From positions 388,720 to 452,719 of the forward strand of contig NW_006768831.1 in the NCBI RefSeq assembly GCF_000204055.1: a stretch of DNA of 64,000 nt. The letters run 5' to 3'. Source of the stretch: Melampsora larici-populina 98AG31 (taxonomy: Eukaryota; Basidiomycota; Pucciniomycetes; Pucciniales; Melampsoraceae). The notes beneath the pieces were generated by a model that did not search any database, was not told the DNA's origin, and was given only the letters and a program-made list of their open reading frames with translations. The translations under genes were made by a program, and so were the position numbers. Each line of letters begins with the position of its first letter. Positions within the stretch are counted from its first letter, which is position 1. This document shows positions 11,576-23,541 of this stretch, one piece after another.

Positions 11576-14500
11576 CTAATCAGAGATCTCTCCATTGTTG
11601 GGCTGAGATCTAGAGCGTGCTAATTCATCATAATAGTGATCAATCAGCTTATCAAGATGTACAGATCCAAGCATATTGCGTATGACTGTTGGAATCATAA
11701 AGCAACCATCACCAGCGTCACTGAATGTGGAACCTGCAGAAGGATCAAAAACATAAACTACATCCGTAGCATCTAACAAAGAGTATGTCAACGCAGTGGA
11801 TGACAAGCCTTGAGTTGGGGTTACAACTGGGTAAGCCGGGTTGTAGAAATAAATTTGTACCGCAATGTGTGACAAACCCTTCCTAGCATTTGCACTTGTC
11901 ACAAATGCATGCTTTTTGTTGACAAGCTTATAGACAACAAGGGTTCGTGCCAAGTACAGAGTCTAGATGATATCAATACATCAGAATCATTATCACCAAA
12001 TTCATGAAACACAGGTAACGTACATGATGCTTGATAACAATGAGGAAGCTTCCAGGTTTGATAGGGTTCGCGGGTTTAATTTCGCCACCGTCGAGAAGTC
12101 CTTGTAGGTGGACCGGACCAAAATTAGCTGTATCTTTGACAATCCCAGAGAGATTGATCTTGACATTGATATTCCAGCGATGTCGGCGTGCTTCGCCGGT
12201 TGGAATTTCTTCCAAGTTCTTGAAGCACACGGCAATAATTTTTGAGCAAGCACTGGCTTGTGCACCACCACTCTTAGTTTTGCTTGTCAATTCTGGACGT
12301 AATTCATCCGGATGGATGAGATTTCTCTCATTTCCCTTATTCTTTACAACCTTGCTGTCGTGCTGTTTTTGGATACCTATAAGACTGGCGCCGATGAGCT
12401 TTCTATCAATGACTAAAGGACCGAAAGCTATATCGCTTTTGGTGTCATTTGAGTTTTGATGATTCTGAGCTACAGCTATTGAAGCAAGAGAGTACTGTGT
12501 CAGTAAAGTGTAGTGAACGCTTAGAAATAATAACTGAAAGGGCCTTACGTGCTGGATTGAGAAGATTTGATATAGACATTGCTGCATTCTGTAAGCATTC
12601 ACTTTCAGCATCTTCAGGCAAGGCTTCAAGACACATGTCTATGGCATTCTGTTCCTTGGTTAAATGTGCAGCTGCTTCAAGGGCTTCCTTTTCGCAAATG
12701 TTGCGAGCTGTGTATCCATATTCAATATCATAGAGTTGAGTAGCACAAACCGATATATCTAGGATTCAATGTTTACATGTCAGTAGGAGTTAGGAAAGTG
12801 AGTAAAATCAGCGTACCTGATAAGTCTTCAGGTGAATTTTCAATCGATTCATCCAAATTTGGCCCCAGAACGTTCTCAATGAGAGAATTGAGTGAATTCA
12901 TACCACAGACAAGTGCAAGCTGATTGGCTCGCTCATAGGCAATTGCAAGATCTTCTGAGATCTCTTCATCAGTCGGGAATTCCGCAAGAAACTTGAGATT
13001 TTCGTTTTCAGGTTCGTCGGAGAAAGCATACTGGTATCCAGAATGCATGTGTTCAGACGGCGGTATTTTGATTGTTCCCGCCATGATATTCTTGACGATC
13101 GCGTGAATCTTCGGCATCATCATCCGAGCGTTGAGAACTGTGAATCTTGGCGAAATAATACGCATCCAGCCGAAGACGTGTTCACAGGGCTCGCTGCCGT
13201 GTTTCCATGGGAGTAATGGGTAGGTCGGATAGAACTCTCGATGAGCTATGATGAGTTGGAGTAAGGAGGTAGCAAGAGTTGAAAATATTTTGAAACTTTG
13301 AGCCGATATACAGTTTTGAGAAAAACTCATGAGCTTGTGAGGCTCAGCTTGTCGTTTGAGAAGGTCCTTCTTCCAAAGTCTAAAAAAAAACTCGGCAGTC
13401 CACGCTGATCGGATGCGTTCACGATGTCCGATCCAATGGTTCAGCCAGGCATCACACATCTTGCCAATCACATAGAGGTAGATCGATAAACCAAGCCTGT
13501 CGTCTTCGGCAACTGAAACTGCTAGTGTGGACGAGTTCAAAGTGCGAAATGCTCGCCCATCGTCCTGTTTGTCGCAGTCAAATACGTCTTTATGAAGTAG
13601 TGGACTGCGGCCCGACTGGAGAATCGCCGCAACCTGTTGTATAGAGACATGATACTTGCCTATGATGATTAGACGAGCTCCGGATCCCAGCTGGTTTGCA
13701 CCAGTCTTACGAGCATGTTTGGGGTCTTGTACCATTACAATTGGTCGTGGAGGATGACCCATAAGAGAGACCTTGATGTGGACGTTGTACGTTGAGTTCG
13801 AGTATGATATAAATTGAGTTGCTGTTTCCGCGAGTGCAGATTGAGCACATAGCTCAGTTGGTGCGCCGTCTGCACCAAGCGAAAGAATATTGATACCAGA
13901 TTCCTCTGCTAAATTAAGGAACTTGATGTGGTTGTCGAGTATGTCATTTGAAGTCTCCTTATCACAACTAGCGATCAGAGCCACTACAAAAGTTGGGACA
14001 TTAGGCAAGGGAACCTGCAGTGTATAAGCTCGAATCTGTTCAAAGGGGATACACTCGAAGTTAATGATTGGAAAGCTCCTTTGAATGATAAAGCAAAGGA
14101 TGATAAAATCTGAGAAAGTATGTCTTACTTTTGAGCAGAGATCTTTCTTCTTTACAACTGATTTGACCAGATCTGGGAGCTCAGAAGCATCCTTGAAAGG
14201 AATATCCCCACCTTGAGCCCCAACCAAACATCCATTATAATGGCGAAGGCGCTTTACACACACTGTCTGATCTGAAGCAGCTGCGACTGGACCAGAGTAG
14301 CCAAGATCTTTCAGCACTTGAGAGATTCGATTGAAATTTGCGATGTGAAGACCATCAAGAAGATGCATTCCTTCTTTTGCTCTTATCATCCGTAGACTTC
14401 GATTACTACGGCCTGCAAAGTTGTCGTTGAAGAGACTTAGAGCCCGTGGGCTGATGGCACCCAGAGTGATCACAAACTCGTCTAGACACGAATCGATTTT

Positions 14501-16137
14501 CATCCCTCGAGTTGTCTTTCCAGTGTTTTCCCGTGCAGCCTTGATTGCAACGGCCTTGATCAAGCCACGTGTCGCGTCCCGATTATCAAACAGTCCATTC
14601 CGAGATGATGCTGCAACAACTGTCATGAAATTTCCAAAATCACCATTTGCAGCTGTGTCAATAGATGTGCAGAGGAGGCGACAGTCGCTAAGTTTCAATA
14701 AAGTAGGTGAGAAGCAGTTGTTGTTGTCCTCGTGGTAAGTGTTCCGAGAGTACTTGAATGTTTTGTCGTCGGCAAATTTAGTATTGATGGCTCGGAGTAA
14801 GCTACGGTTTTCTTTGACTTCTTCACAAGCATCGCATATCAATTTCTTGTTGTTTCTCTTTCGACGAAGAAAAGTCTTTGTACAGTTGCTAGAATGAATC
14901 GCAGATCGCTCGCCTTGTCGCTTGACTTGCCATATAGATCGAGCATCCAGGGTAGCTATCGGTTCAGCTTACTGTTCTTTTGACAACTTGCTCTCTTGAG
15001 CCTGGCTTCCAAAAAGACTTCTACAGATTTCGTGTCGGTAGTTACCACAATAAATGCTAGGAGTCTTTGAGATAAAAGATGTGATGCTTTGTGTAGCTCG
15101 ATCTCGCTTCCATGTGTTGTCATTGAGTCCAGGACAAGTTACCTCAATCAAATTCGGATTCAGGGCTGTCGAAGACTGGAAATAAGAAGTCAACTGAGTA
15201 GTCTTTGTGAGACCACAGGTTTTGTCCTTACAAGTTGCTGTTACAATTGTAATCAAGAATTAGCCTAAAAGCCTACGTAAAATCACAACAATATGACTTA
15301 CCACTAGCCCAGTGAGCTTCTGCTGATCTTACACGACCACTGTCCAGCCAAATTGGCTTGGCACCACAATGGCATGAGAATTCTTTGCCTCCAGGACGCT
15401 CTTCCACCTTGCATCGCTTGCAGGTATTGTCTGGGGTTGATAACGGGCACAATCCGAGTACGTTCGTTTTTTTGACTTGCTTTTGAGCTTTCTTAGTGGT
15501 GCCTCGAATGGTAACCTTTGTGATTACCACCTCGTCGTCAGAGGACAAGACAATGATGTTTGAGTCGTTTGTAGAAGTTGTCTTTGGTTGCTTGGCTGGA
15601 GGCTTTGGAGTCTTTGAGGTCTTTGGGTTGGACACAATCCGTCGTTTCGTACCACCCACCGATTTTGAGACGCTCGGCTCTTCAGATTCGTTATCCTCAG
15701 CTCCTGCATCTTTCAATATTGAGATTTACATTCAAATCAGTAAATACTCCTGCATCATCCTACATATCCTCCCATCATTTCTGATACAGAACTGTAGAAG
15801 ACTCACCTTTGAGCGCCGATATAATATTGTCCAGCTTGACCCTTATCAACTTATCACAATCGCCGTCCCATGTCTGATGCTTTTGAGCTTTCCGGACCCA
15901 TTCGACCACCAGTGGAAGTCCAAAGGTCCCTTTTGATATGTTCTTCTTGATACAGTCGCGACCAAATACGGAATCAAGAGTTAAGTTAACTGAATACCAC
16001 ATTCCTTCTTCAGCATTGGTAACTGGAGCATTGGAAAACGTCTTGAAGGTGAGATCTTTACGAGTCCCTTCTCGAAGACTAGGGCATTGGTTGCACAGGG
16101 TTGTAATTTTTTGTAATGTTTGCTCAAAAGATAACAT
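11576..16137 (-). CDS. transposase, RNase-H-fold type, P/THAP9-like (seven exons)
   Basis: Probable DDE-type transposase of the surrounding element. Exons: 16137-15807, 15709-15302, 15237-14973, 14888-12817, 12758-12549, 12475-12024, 11962-11576; all junctions are GT-AG, phases agree, total 4,125 nt (1,374 aa plus stop). N-terminal third: acidic and Ser/Lys-rich linker, then Cys/His clusters (CKRCKVEERPGGKEFSCHC, HW, CGNYRHEIC, CDAC) that look like zinc-binding DNA-recognition modules. Core: ASDQTV (about residue 541), SLGADGAPTE (about 675), DPKHARKTGANQ (about 723) and SEPCEHVFGWMR (about 904), a plausible D/D/E set. The C-terminal 350 residues are unrecognised. A hydrophobic in-frame stretch near 14110 could be a retained 51-nt intron. 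Other possible families are KDZ or an unnamed basidiomycete lineage. Confidence 0.83.
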
Positions 16138-16319
16138 GTTTGATGTGTTCTTGTAGGTTATTGAGGGATTGTAAGAGTATGTGATCAGATTTGATCAGAT
16201 GTGATTGTATGCGGAGAAGCTGTGTGAAGAGGTATGAACTTGTGAACTAGTCTGATGAGGTCTGATGTTTTGGGTGGTAAACCTGCCTCTACCTGACATA
16301 ACCTACCTGTGTGAAAATA

Positions 16320-16475
16320 TCACCTTTCACAACACGTACATCAGTTCACCACACCTTGAAACCCCCCTTTCACGTTACGTACATTTTGGTAAAAATCCAG
16401 AAAAAACCCCCTTTTCGTCACGTACATCTGCAAGTTTTTGCCCTCAAAACCCCCCTTGTTCGTCACGTACATTAC
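16320..16475 (+). repeat. subterminal repeat ladder, right end of transposon
   Basis: CGTACAT occurs at 16335, 16378, 16421 and 16466, that is at 43-, 43- and 45-bp intervals, the last three preceded by C-rich tracts such as AACCCCCCTT. Weaker related copies occur inside the left end (near 11286, 11357 and 11408) in the opposite orientation. These are likely transposase-binding sites (inference). Confidence 0.75.
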
Positions 16476-16495
16476 CAGGCGCATTCCTGGGTCCT
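16461..16495 (-). repeat. right terminal inverted repeat (35 bp)
   Basis: Perfect inverted match to 11261-11295; followed by the TSD ATCCAACT at 16496-16503. Confidence 0.93.
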
Positions 16496-16503
16496 ATCCA
16501 ACT
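16496..16503. repeat. right target-site duplication of the transposon
   Basis: ATCCAACT, identical to 11253-11260. Confidence 0.9.
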
Positions 16504-17285
16504 GCTGATTTGATCAGAGAGAGTTGATGTGACATGAATCAAAGAAGCTCTAACTTCTCACAGCAAGATCATCAATGTTTGGTTAGTGAGAAAGCTGAAA
16601 CTGCAAGATCAAAAACTGAAAGGTTGTTTGAATTGTACTTAAAAGGGTTACCTTTGAATGGTTTTTGTACCATTTCTGTTATAATTTTGATTTTACATAA
16701 TTCAACTTGAGTCTTGAGTCTTTGAGATTGATTGAACTCTGTCAAAGAAAGAAATCAAGATAATTTCGAATTTAGAAGTTCAATGAATCCACTCTCAATC
16801 AACGCTTCCATAAATCCAATCGATCGATTATATATTCATACAAGCTTTCTAACACTTTTGACCCTAGCAATTTGATTCTCGAGGTTAGATACATACATAC
16901 AAGACTTGAAGAAGCGTTTTAGATTGATAGAAGAAAGGTAAAGAAGAGAAATTGATTATTATTATTTACCTTTGAGCTTGACCTTGAATATAAATTAGTT
17001 TTTTTAATATTTTAAATTTTTAAAAACTCTTGTTTACCAAATTGTTTTCGTCTTACGTTTTGAATTTCTCATCAAATCAAATCAAATCAAATCAATCATT
17101 TTACTACCATTCTCATTCATTTCCTTATTATCATCATCTCATCATCATCATCCATCACTCAATCATTCATCATCATTTATCTAATTCGATATTTAACTCA
17201 ATCAATCAACATTGATTAATCACACTTCAAAACTCATCTTATCCCAATCTATTCAAAATCGATCAAATATCAAAAACAATTCACA
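16504..17285. other. promoter and 5' UTR region of the KRE6-like gene
   Basis: No gene. The last 250 bp are pyrimidine-rich with runs of TCATCATCA and TCAAA repeats, typical of a long fungal 5' leader. The 8-bp-duplication transposon inserted about 790 bp upstream of the start codon. Confidence 0.5.
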
Positions 17286-20165
17286 ATGCCTTACGATCCA
17301 GTTCCTCAATCTGATTCACCTTCACCTCCTTTTCCATATTCACCTCCTTCTAATCATCCATCAAGGTCTCAATTACCCAATCCTCCATCTTTTAATTCAC
17401 CAAACTTGAATTCAAATCAATCGATTCCTACTATTCTTCATTCTCATCATCATCATCAACAACAACAACAATCTCCATCGTCACAACAACCTATTGAAGA
17501 TTCGAGTTTTTCAAGTCCTGATTTATTATTAGATCAATCTACGACCGAAAACTCATCAACCGAAGAAAATCGAACAAGTCCAAAAAATCACTTCAATCAA
17601 TCTACAAATTCACTCACAAACAACCCTCAATTCAATCATCCTCGTCGATCATCAAGACATCGTGATTCTTATTTGGAAACCTATGGATCTTCATCTCATC
17701 ATGGTGGTAGTCCTATCAATGGAAGTGGTCCTGATCTAAACAGTCTTAATGCTATAGCTGCTGGTTTAGTAGGTAGTGATTATGGTCCATTCCCAGCTCA
17801 ACTGAGTGTTGTAGGAATCGGTTCAAATTCGATTGGCTCTAGATTGAGTGATCAATTTCGATCACCACAACTTCAATCATCTCAATTCAGTCCCCAAGAT
17901 TCCAATTCATCAAAACGCTTAACATCTCTTACTTCTGTTACATCGGGTGGTACATCAGATTGTCATGAATATTATCCTAATCAACTTCCTAATTCATTTG
18001 GATTCAGAGCAAACCAATTACACAAATCTCCATCTCAAGAAGACCTTAGCTCGATTCGTGATTCATTTGTTTCGCTCGATGATGGGACTCAATATAATCA
18101 TCGTAACAATCCTCACCTTCATCAAGCTCATCTCAATCATCAATCTAATGTTTCTCCAGGTTTAGGTTATGGATTTGGTGAAACAACAGATGATTTATTA
18201 TGGAAAGAAGAAAATAAAGAACCTGATGATTTCTTACACGATCCTGATCCAAGATTAGATTCAATTGCAGATCGTAAAATCATCTTTTTCTCAGGGCGAG
18301 GTTGGATGAATGTAGTGTCTCTTGCTGTCTTGGTCGGTGGCTTGATTGCCCTGTTTGCTCTTTATCCCATCATAACCTATGTTGTTCGTCAAGCTCCTGG
18401 TTTGATCGGATGGAACCTAGGGGGGATCAACGGTACTGGTCAAGTACCTGACATTCCTGGATTACCTCAACTCATCGATGCCACTACTCCTGATGATGTG
18501 AAAACTCGAACTGGTTTTGATGGTCAAAAATACAATCTGGTCTTCTCTGACGAATTCAACACCGATGGTCGTACGTTTTGGCCAGGGGATGATCCGTTCT
18601 GGGAAGCAGTCGATCTGCATTATTGGTATGTGAATTCGAACCTAATATCGCCGTCCAAATAATATCTTGTTGACTTACCCATTTGTGATTCTAGGCAAAC
18701 CACGAATTTTGAATGGTACGACCCAGATGCAGTCACCACCAAAGATGGCAAATTAGTGATCACACTCTCACAAGAACCAATCCATAACCTAAACGTCAGG
18801 TCGGGTATGATTCAAAGTTGGAATAAGTTTTGTTTTACAGAAGGTTACATTGAAGTGAACATCTCTTTACCTGGCAAACCTGGTGTACAAGGACTTTGGC
18901 CTGGTGTCTGGACCATGGGAAATCTTGCTCGGGCTGGCTTTGGTGCTACAAACGAAGGAATGTGGCGTAAGTTTTTTTTTCGATTTTGAGCTTAGAGCGG
19001 CAAAGGTTGACAGAGACTTATCTTTTCTGCATCGAACAAACAGCTTATTCTTACGAAGCATGTGATGTGGGCACACTACCTAATCAGACCAACGCTGATG
19101 GACGTACACCAGATGCAGCGAAGACGAGTGGATCTCGTGATTATGGAGGTGAACTATCCTGGTTACCCGGACAACGAACCTCTGCTTGTACGTGTAAAGG
19201 AGAAGACCACCCTGGTCCACATGAGGGTGTAGGTCGATCCGGACCCGAGATTGATGTATTGGAAGCTCAATATGGATACGGAGCGAATGGGAACATTGGA
19301 TCGGTATCACAATCGATTCAGATCGCGCCAATGGATGCAGGGTATCAATGGGCCAACGATTCGAGTAGTATGCACATTGTCAATCAAGTGACCACCACTT
19401 CTGCTAATGCTGGTACGGTCATCAATACTTGGCATGGAGCGATTTGGCAAGAGTCATTATCAGGCATCACCATGTCAGATGGGACATCTTATGATGGAAA
19501 AGGTTATCAAACCTTTGGGTTCGAATATGTCAAGGGTTATCAAGCTGATGGAGGTCGAGTGACATGGGCTTATAATGGTCAAGAAACTTGGTCAATTTAT
19601 GCTAATGCGATTGGACAACCTTCGGCCACTGAGATCTCACCTCGACCGATCACCATGGAACCGATGTATGTGATCTTGAACTTGGGAATCTCGTGAGTCT
19701 TCTATTTTATAGACACTGGCCTCATAAAGAAAACAACTGACACAATGATTGGTGTATGGGTAATGATGATAGAAACAAATTTCAAATCGTTGAATGGGAT
19801 AAATTAACATTTCCAGCCAATATGTACATTGATTACGTACGAATCTATCAAAAGGATGGACATACCAACATTGGCTGTAATCCAAAAGGTTTGTCTACTT
19901 GATGGGCTTTCTGATGATTTGAAAAAAATGAACTGATTTTCCAAATTACGATTCTACAAAATGATTAGATCGCCCAACAGAAGATTATATTAACCGACAT
20001 ATGGGTGCTTATACAAATCCAAACTTTACTACTTGGAAAGAAGCTGGGTAAGTTCAGGTTTGTAGAACCTATGATGTGAAACGTGTACTGATCAATTAAC
20101 ATTCATTTGGTTCTGGGTCTTTTAGATATACTTTTCCTAAAAATAAACTTAAAGACCAATGCTAA
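17286..20165 (+). CDS. KRE6: beta-glucan synthesis-associated protein, KRE6/SKN1 family (GH16-like)
   Basis: Type II membrane protein needed for beta-1,6-glucan assembly in fungal walls; family members act in the ER/Golgi/plasma membrane. The long N-terminus is low complexity (Ser/Pro/Asn, poly-His then poly-Gln), followed by one membrane span at about residues 342-365 (VSLAVLVGGLIALFALYP) and a lumenal SKN1/GH16 domain. The glycoside-hydrolase-like signature GPEIDVLEAQ (ExDxxE) lies at about residue 604, and the conserved MYIDYVRIYQ strand is near 19820. The C-terminus NPNFTTWKEAGYTFPKN is typical of the family. Exons 17286-18625, 18695-18966, 19044-19692, 19773-19888, 19969-20047, 20126-20165 are all GT-AG; 2,496 nt (831 aa) with all phases matching. 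KRE6 and SKN1 cannot be separated here. Confidence 0.95.
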
Positions 20166-20851
20166 AAACAAATCAAGCATTTTATTGATATATCCAGAAC
20201 CTTTTAATCATTGATTTTTTTTTTATCGATTTCTCTCTTTCTTCATATCAATATATATCTCTATCCATATATTCTTCTTATTTTGAAAGATTTCATGATC
20301 CAAAGCAGTGTGATGAGATTTTTTTTTCGGTTGGTTTTTGATGATTGATTTGGGTTTGGTATGGGTTGGTATTGGTACATGGGTTTTAATGGTCTGGTCT
20401 TGGTTTTTTTTTGTTTATTGAAGTTTTGATCTTTTCTCTTAGTTTTTTTTTCTTTTTTTCTTTTTCTTATTGAGATGATAAACTTGTATGGACTTTTTTT
20501 TTGAACAAAATATTGAGCTTAATGGTTGATCAGGTATTGAATGATGATGGGTTTATTGCTCATGTTTTTCATATGATTATTTGATTGTATGTGTGTGATG
20601 TGTGATGTGTGATGTGTGATGTGTGATATGATCTGAATTAGGTTTGAGATACTTATTACAGAGTTTGTTGATAGAGAGAGTTTATTACATTTTCTTTGCA
20701 CTACTTACTTTTTCATTTTTATGCTTGAAACAAATTATCATCATCAGAAAAAACATTTACTTACAAAGGGTTTATTTTGATTTTTCAAATCATTAATGAT
20801 CAAAACCAAAAGAAGAGAAGAAGTGATGATTGAAGTAAACAATTGATATTT
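20166..20851. other. 3' region of the KRE6-like gene, T-rich, with minisatellite
   Basis: Poly-T tracts and AT-rich DNA with no open frame of interest; contains a short GTGTGAT minisatellite (20593-20627). Confidence 0.5.
20593..20627 (+). repeat. 7-bp minisatellite (GTGTGAT)n
   Basis: Five head-to-tail copies of GTGTGAT, degenerating into ATGAT at the end. Confidence 0.85.
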
Positions 20852-21476
20852 CACTGTGAAAATTATTCAACTTCCTCAAGTGGCAAGGGAAAAATGATTA
20901 GGAGTATGGTTTTTCACAAAAGGATCCATCACTGCACACCTGAGCCATAACACCCACACTACATATGTGCAGCAGGCTGAGTGACTATTTGCCTATCTTA
21001 TACATACAGGTATGCTCAGTTATGTACTCATCTGAAAAAATAGATCACATGTGATACATCATGTAAATTTTTTGACATTGACAAAACTGTCCCAAACATT
21101 CACTATATATATCTTCATAGCTACTCAGGCAATATTCTCAAAGCCATTTGTCAGTAACAGAAAAGGTGTTACATAAAGTTTGGTTGATGAAATTACACCA
21201 AAACTTTGAGTCAGTGTATGTAGTCAATTTTTGGAATGCTTTTGTTGAGCTGAAAAAAGCTACAGCATGTATTACATATAATTCATGTATTCAGATGAGC
21301 AGAAAACTGAGCATACCGGTATGTACATGATACAGCTACCCATTCACTCAGCCTACTGCACATATGTAGTGTGGGTGTTATGGCTCAGGCATGCAGTGAT
21401 AGATCCTTTCATGCCAAACCATACTCCTGATCATTTTCCCCTTCCCAATTATGGAAGTTGAATGAAATTCACAGTG
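20852..21476. mobile_element. foldback/MITE-like element of about 625 bp
   Basis: Long imperfect inverted arms of roughly 170-180 bp. The left arm begins CACTGTGAAAATTATTCAAC and runs through AACACCCACACTACATATGT; the right arm ends with the complementary order, ...GTAGTGTGGGTGTTATGGCTC...TTGAATGAAATTCACAGTG. The centre (about 21060-21290) is non-coding. The termini CACTGTGAA/TTCACAGTG are clear; the flanking bases are T-rich, so I cannot fix a target duplication. Confidence 0.8.
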
Positions 21477-22305
21477 TTTTGTGTTTTGATTTGTTTGTGT
21501 GTGTGTGTGTGTGTGTGGTGTGAGCATGAATTTGTTTGTTTGTTTAGCTTACACTAGTTTGATTGGTTTGGTTCTTGATTTTGAAAGTGGAAATTGATTT
21601 TGAATTTCTTCATATTCTTGATGAAGATTAAGATCTCAATGTAAATATGTTCAAGATTGAACTGATAAGATGAATGTTTTTTTTGGAGGAAAAGATAAAG
21701 CTAAAGGTAAGGAAGAATGCAATATTTGTTACAAGTGTGTGGGTTTTCTTGATGATCCAACATTTTTTGAGTAATGTTGTAAAGTAGTCTTGGAAGTGAA
21801 TTTATCCAATTACTATATCACAACTTATCAACAGGTTTTATCAATGCACCAGAACATAAACATCTATGAATTTTGTATCATGATCAAATGTTCTGAAAAT
21901 CTAGTACAAGGTCTTATCCCATTGAAATGACATTTATTCTCACACCATATATGAGTTCATGATGTAACTGATTATGAGCTAATTTTGTGATAACAAGTTA
22001 TAAAAAAAAGCAAAAGAGATGACAGAGTGTAGCACTACACTATAAAAAAGCAGGAATATAGCAGGGTGTATTGGAGCAGCCCAATGCACACATTCAGGCT
22101 AACTCAACTAAGTCCCCTCCTAAGTGTCTGGGGTAAAAAATACAACAAACCCCAGAGGCACGGAATTCAGGTATGAAATTTCCACATTTGTGCTTGCAGG
22201 CCAAAACAGGGCCACATACCACTTGTATGGTTCATATATTCATAGACCACTGAAGCTCATTGTATGTCTTCTTCACCTCAAGCCACAGCTCAAAAACAGT
22301 CACTT
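21477..22305. other. non-coding with a TG microsatellite
   Basis: Contains an 11-unit (TG)n tract at 21496-21517 and a small hairpin GTGTAGCACTACAC at 22028-22041. No gene recognised. Confidence 0.55.
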
Positions 22306-22401
22306 CGACGGAAGTGAGATTTGAACTCACGCTCACAAAGTGAAGCAGCTAAATCTCTTGAAGGTTCTAAACTGCCACCTTAACCACTCGGTCATCCCAT
22401 C
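22306..22401 (-). tRNA. tRNA-Ser(AGA) with a 14-nt intron
   Basis: A class II tRNA folds on the minus strand. The acceptor 5' GATGGGA pairs with 3' TTCCGTC (7 bp including two G-U type pairs); D arm ACC/GGT around GAGTGGTTAA; anticodon stem GCAGT/GCTGC; long serine variable arm TCAC-TTT-GTGA; T arm GTGAG-TTCAAAT-CTCAC. The anticodon loop reads TT-AGA-A, then an insert CCTTCAAGAGATTT before the last loop base, which is the canonical intron position (after base 37). Removing it leaves 82 nt, normal for tRNA-Ser. AGA reads UCU and, with inosine, UCC. Confidence 0.9.
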
Positions 22402-23541
22402 TGGATTGTAAAACTCTCTGAGAAAATAAATCAGTTATGAGGGTCTAAAATGAATGAGTGTGACTTATTTTATTTGATCTATTAACCTATTGAACTTTTT
22501 TTGCACTTTTGAACTGGGAATGATAATTATAGCAAGTATTGAGCTCATTTCTTTGTTGCTTTTAACAGTTTCTTGGTTATCACAAAGCAGGCAGAAAGTG
22601 CCCTTGTGCTGATTTCTTTGAAGAAGGCAGTCTTAGGTAACTTTGAATAGTTATTCTTTCATAGATTATCCCTTGCTAGGTGTTGTAAAGCTCTTGTTGA
22701 GCTTTAAATACTACATTGTTCAATTTTTGATTACATTGCCATTTCTCAAGACTATCCGGCCTTTTGTGGATGCCACCAGGGCCTCAAACCTGCTCTTCTT
22801 CCTCCATATCTTCTGCTGAACAAAGGTAAATGACAAGTACAACTGGAGTCTGAGTGGGCATTTGAGTTTGTGCAAAAAGGGTTGGCCTCAGAAACTGTGC
22901 CTTGTGTGGAGCTGTTGGGCTCTGGTAAGGCTTGTGCCAGTGTGGTGGATCAGGATGTTGATACATATAGGTGAGTAGACTTGTGAGGGAGCTTGTGGTT
23001 CTTGGAAATGAACAGGTGGGAATCTCGGAGTGTAGGAATAGTCAGACAAGGAGATTCCTCAGATCTAGTCTGCTGAGGGGGTATGGTGTATACCATGGTT
23101 TGTTTTGCTGATGGGATTTCACCCACACTGTCTGAACTTGAAAACAGCACTCCTGCCAACACCCAAACCAATCCAACATGATACAACTTTTTGGAGGTTT
23201 TCCATGTTGTATTGGCCAACCCACATATTCAGACCAATACCCGATATGATATGAGGACAACAAAAATCTGGTGGGCCATATTGTGTTGCTGAAGCAATGC
23301 AAGCCAATACCATAGTTAAAGATTGGTTGCAAGGCTTTCCCAGTAAGAAAAAGGCATGTTGCCTCCATCATGTATTGTGTTGCCAATACCCAATATGGAA
23401 AATCCTCACTCCTCATATTGGGTTGGCTGAACCAACATGGGAAAACCCGATGATTTGGTGTTGGGTCGGCGACACGAAACCTAACTTAACCCAAGTCCGA
23501 TCGTGCAAAAGCTCACGGTAGCCCGAAGCCAAGGCACAAGG
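22402..23541. other. non-coding, with degenerate repeats related to CCAATACCCAATATGG
   Basis: From about 23100 to 23450 short motifs (CCAATAC, AATACCCAATATGG, TATTGTGTTGC, GGGTTGGC) recur on both strands, which suggests an eroded repeat. The bases 22684-22715 resemble the segment at 56665-56695 in reverse orientation (GTAAAGCTCTTGTTGAGCTT), probably an LTR end. Open frames on the minus strand here have no domain. Confidence 0.5.

Larger units (their letters stand above)
11261..16495 (-). mobile_element. complete 5,235-bp DNA transposon with 8-bp TSD, tentatively P-element/THAP9-like
   Basis: The element begins AGGACCCAGGAATGCGCCTG and ends with its exact reverse complement; the terminal repeats match perfectly for 35 bp and are flanked by identical ATCCAACT octamers. 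It carries a single multi-exon transposase gene on the minus strand (16137-11576) whose seven exons join in frame with no stop. Both ends have subterminal repeats related to GTCACGTACAT. Perfect TIRs, a perfect TSD and an intact gene suggest a recent insertion. An 8-bp duplication fits P-like and hAT elements and some KDZ elements. The protein has no hAT dimerisation domain that I can see, and the motif DPKHARK...N resembles the P/THAP9 core, so the P-like assignment is an inference. Confidence 0.9.

Noticed and set aside
22784..23416. Minus-strand open frames (60-124 aa)
   Set aside because: They fall on the eroded CCAATACCCAATATGG repeats; composition is Cys/Trp-rich, without domain or splice logic.
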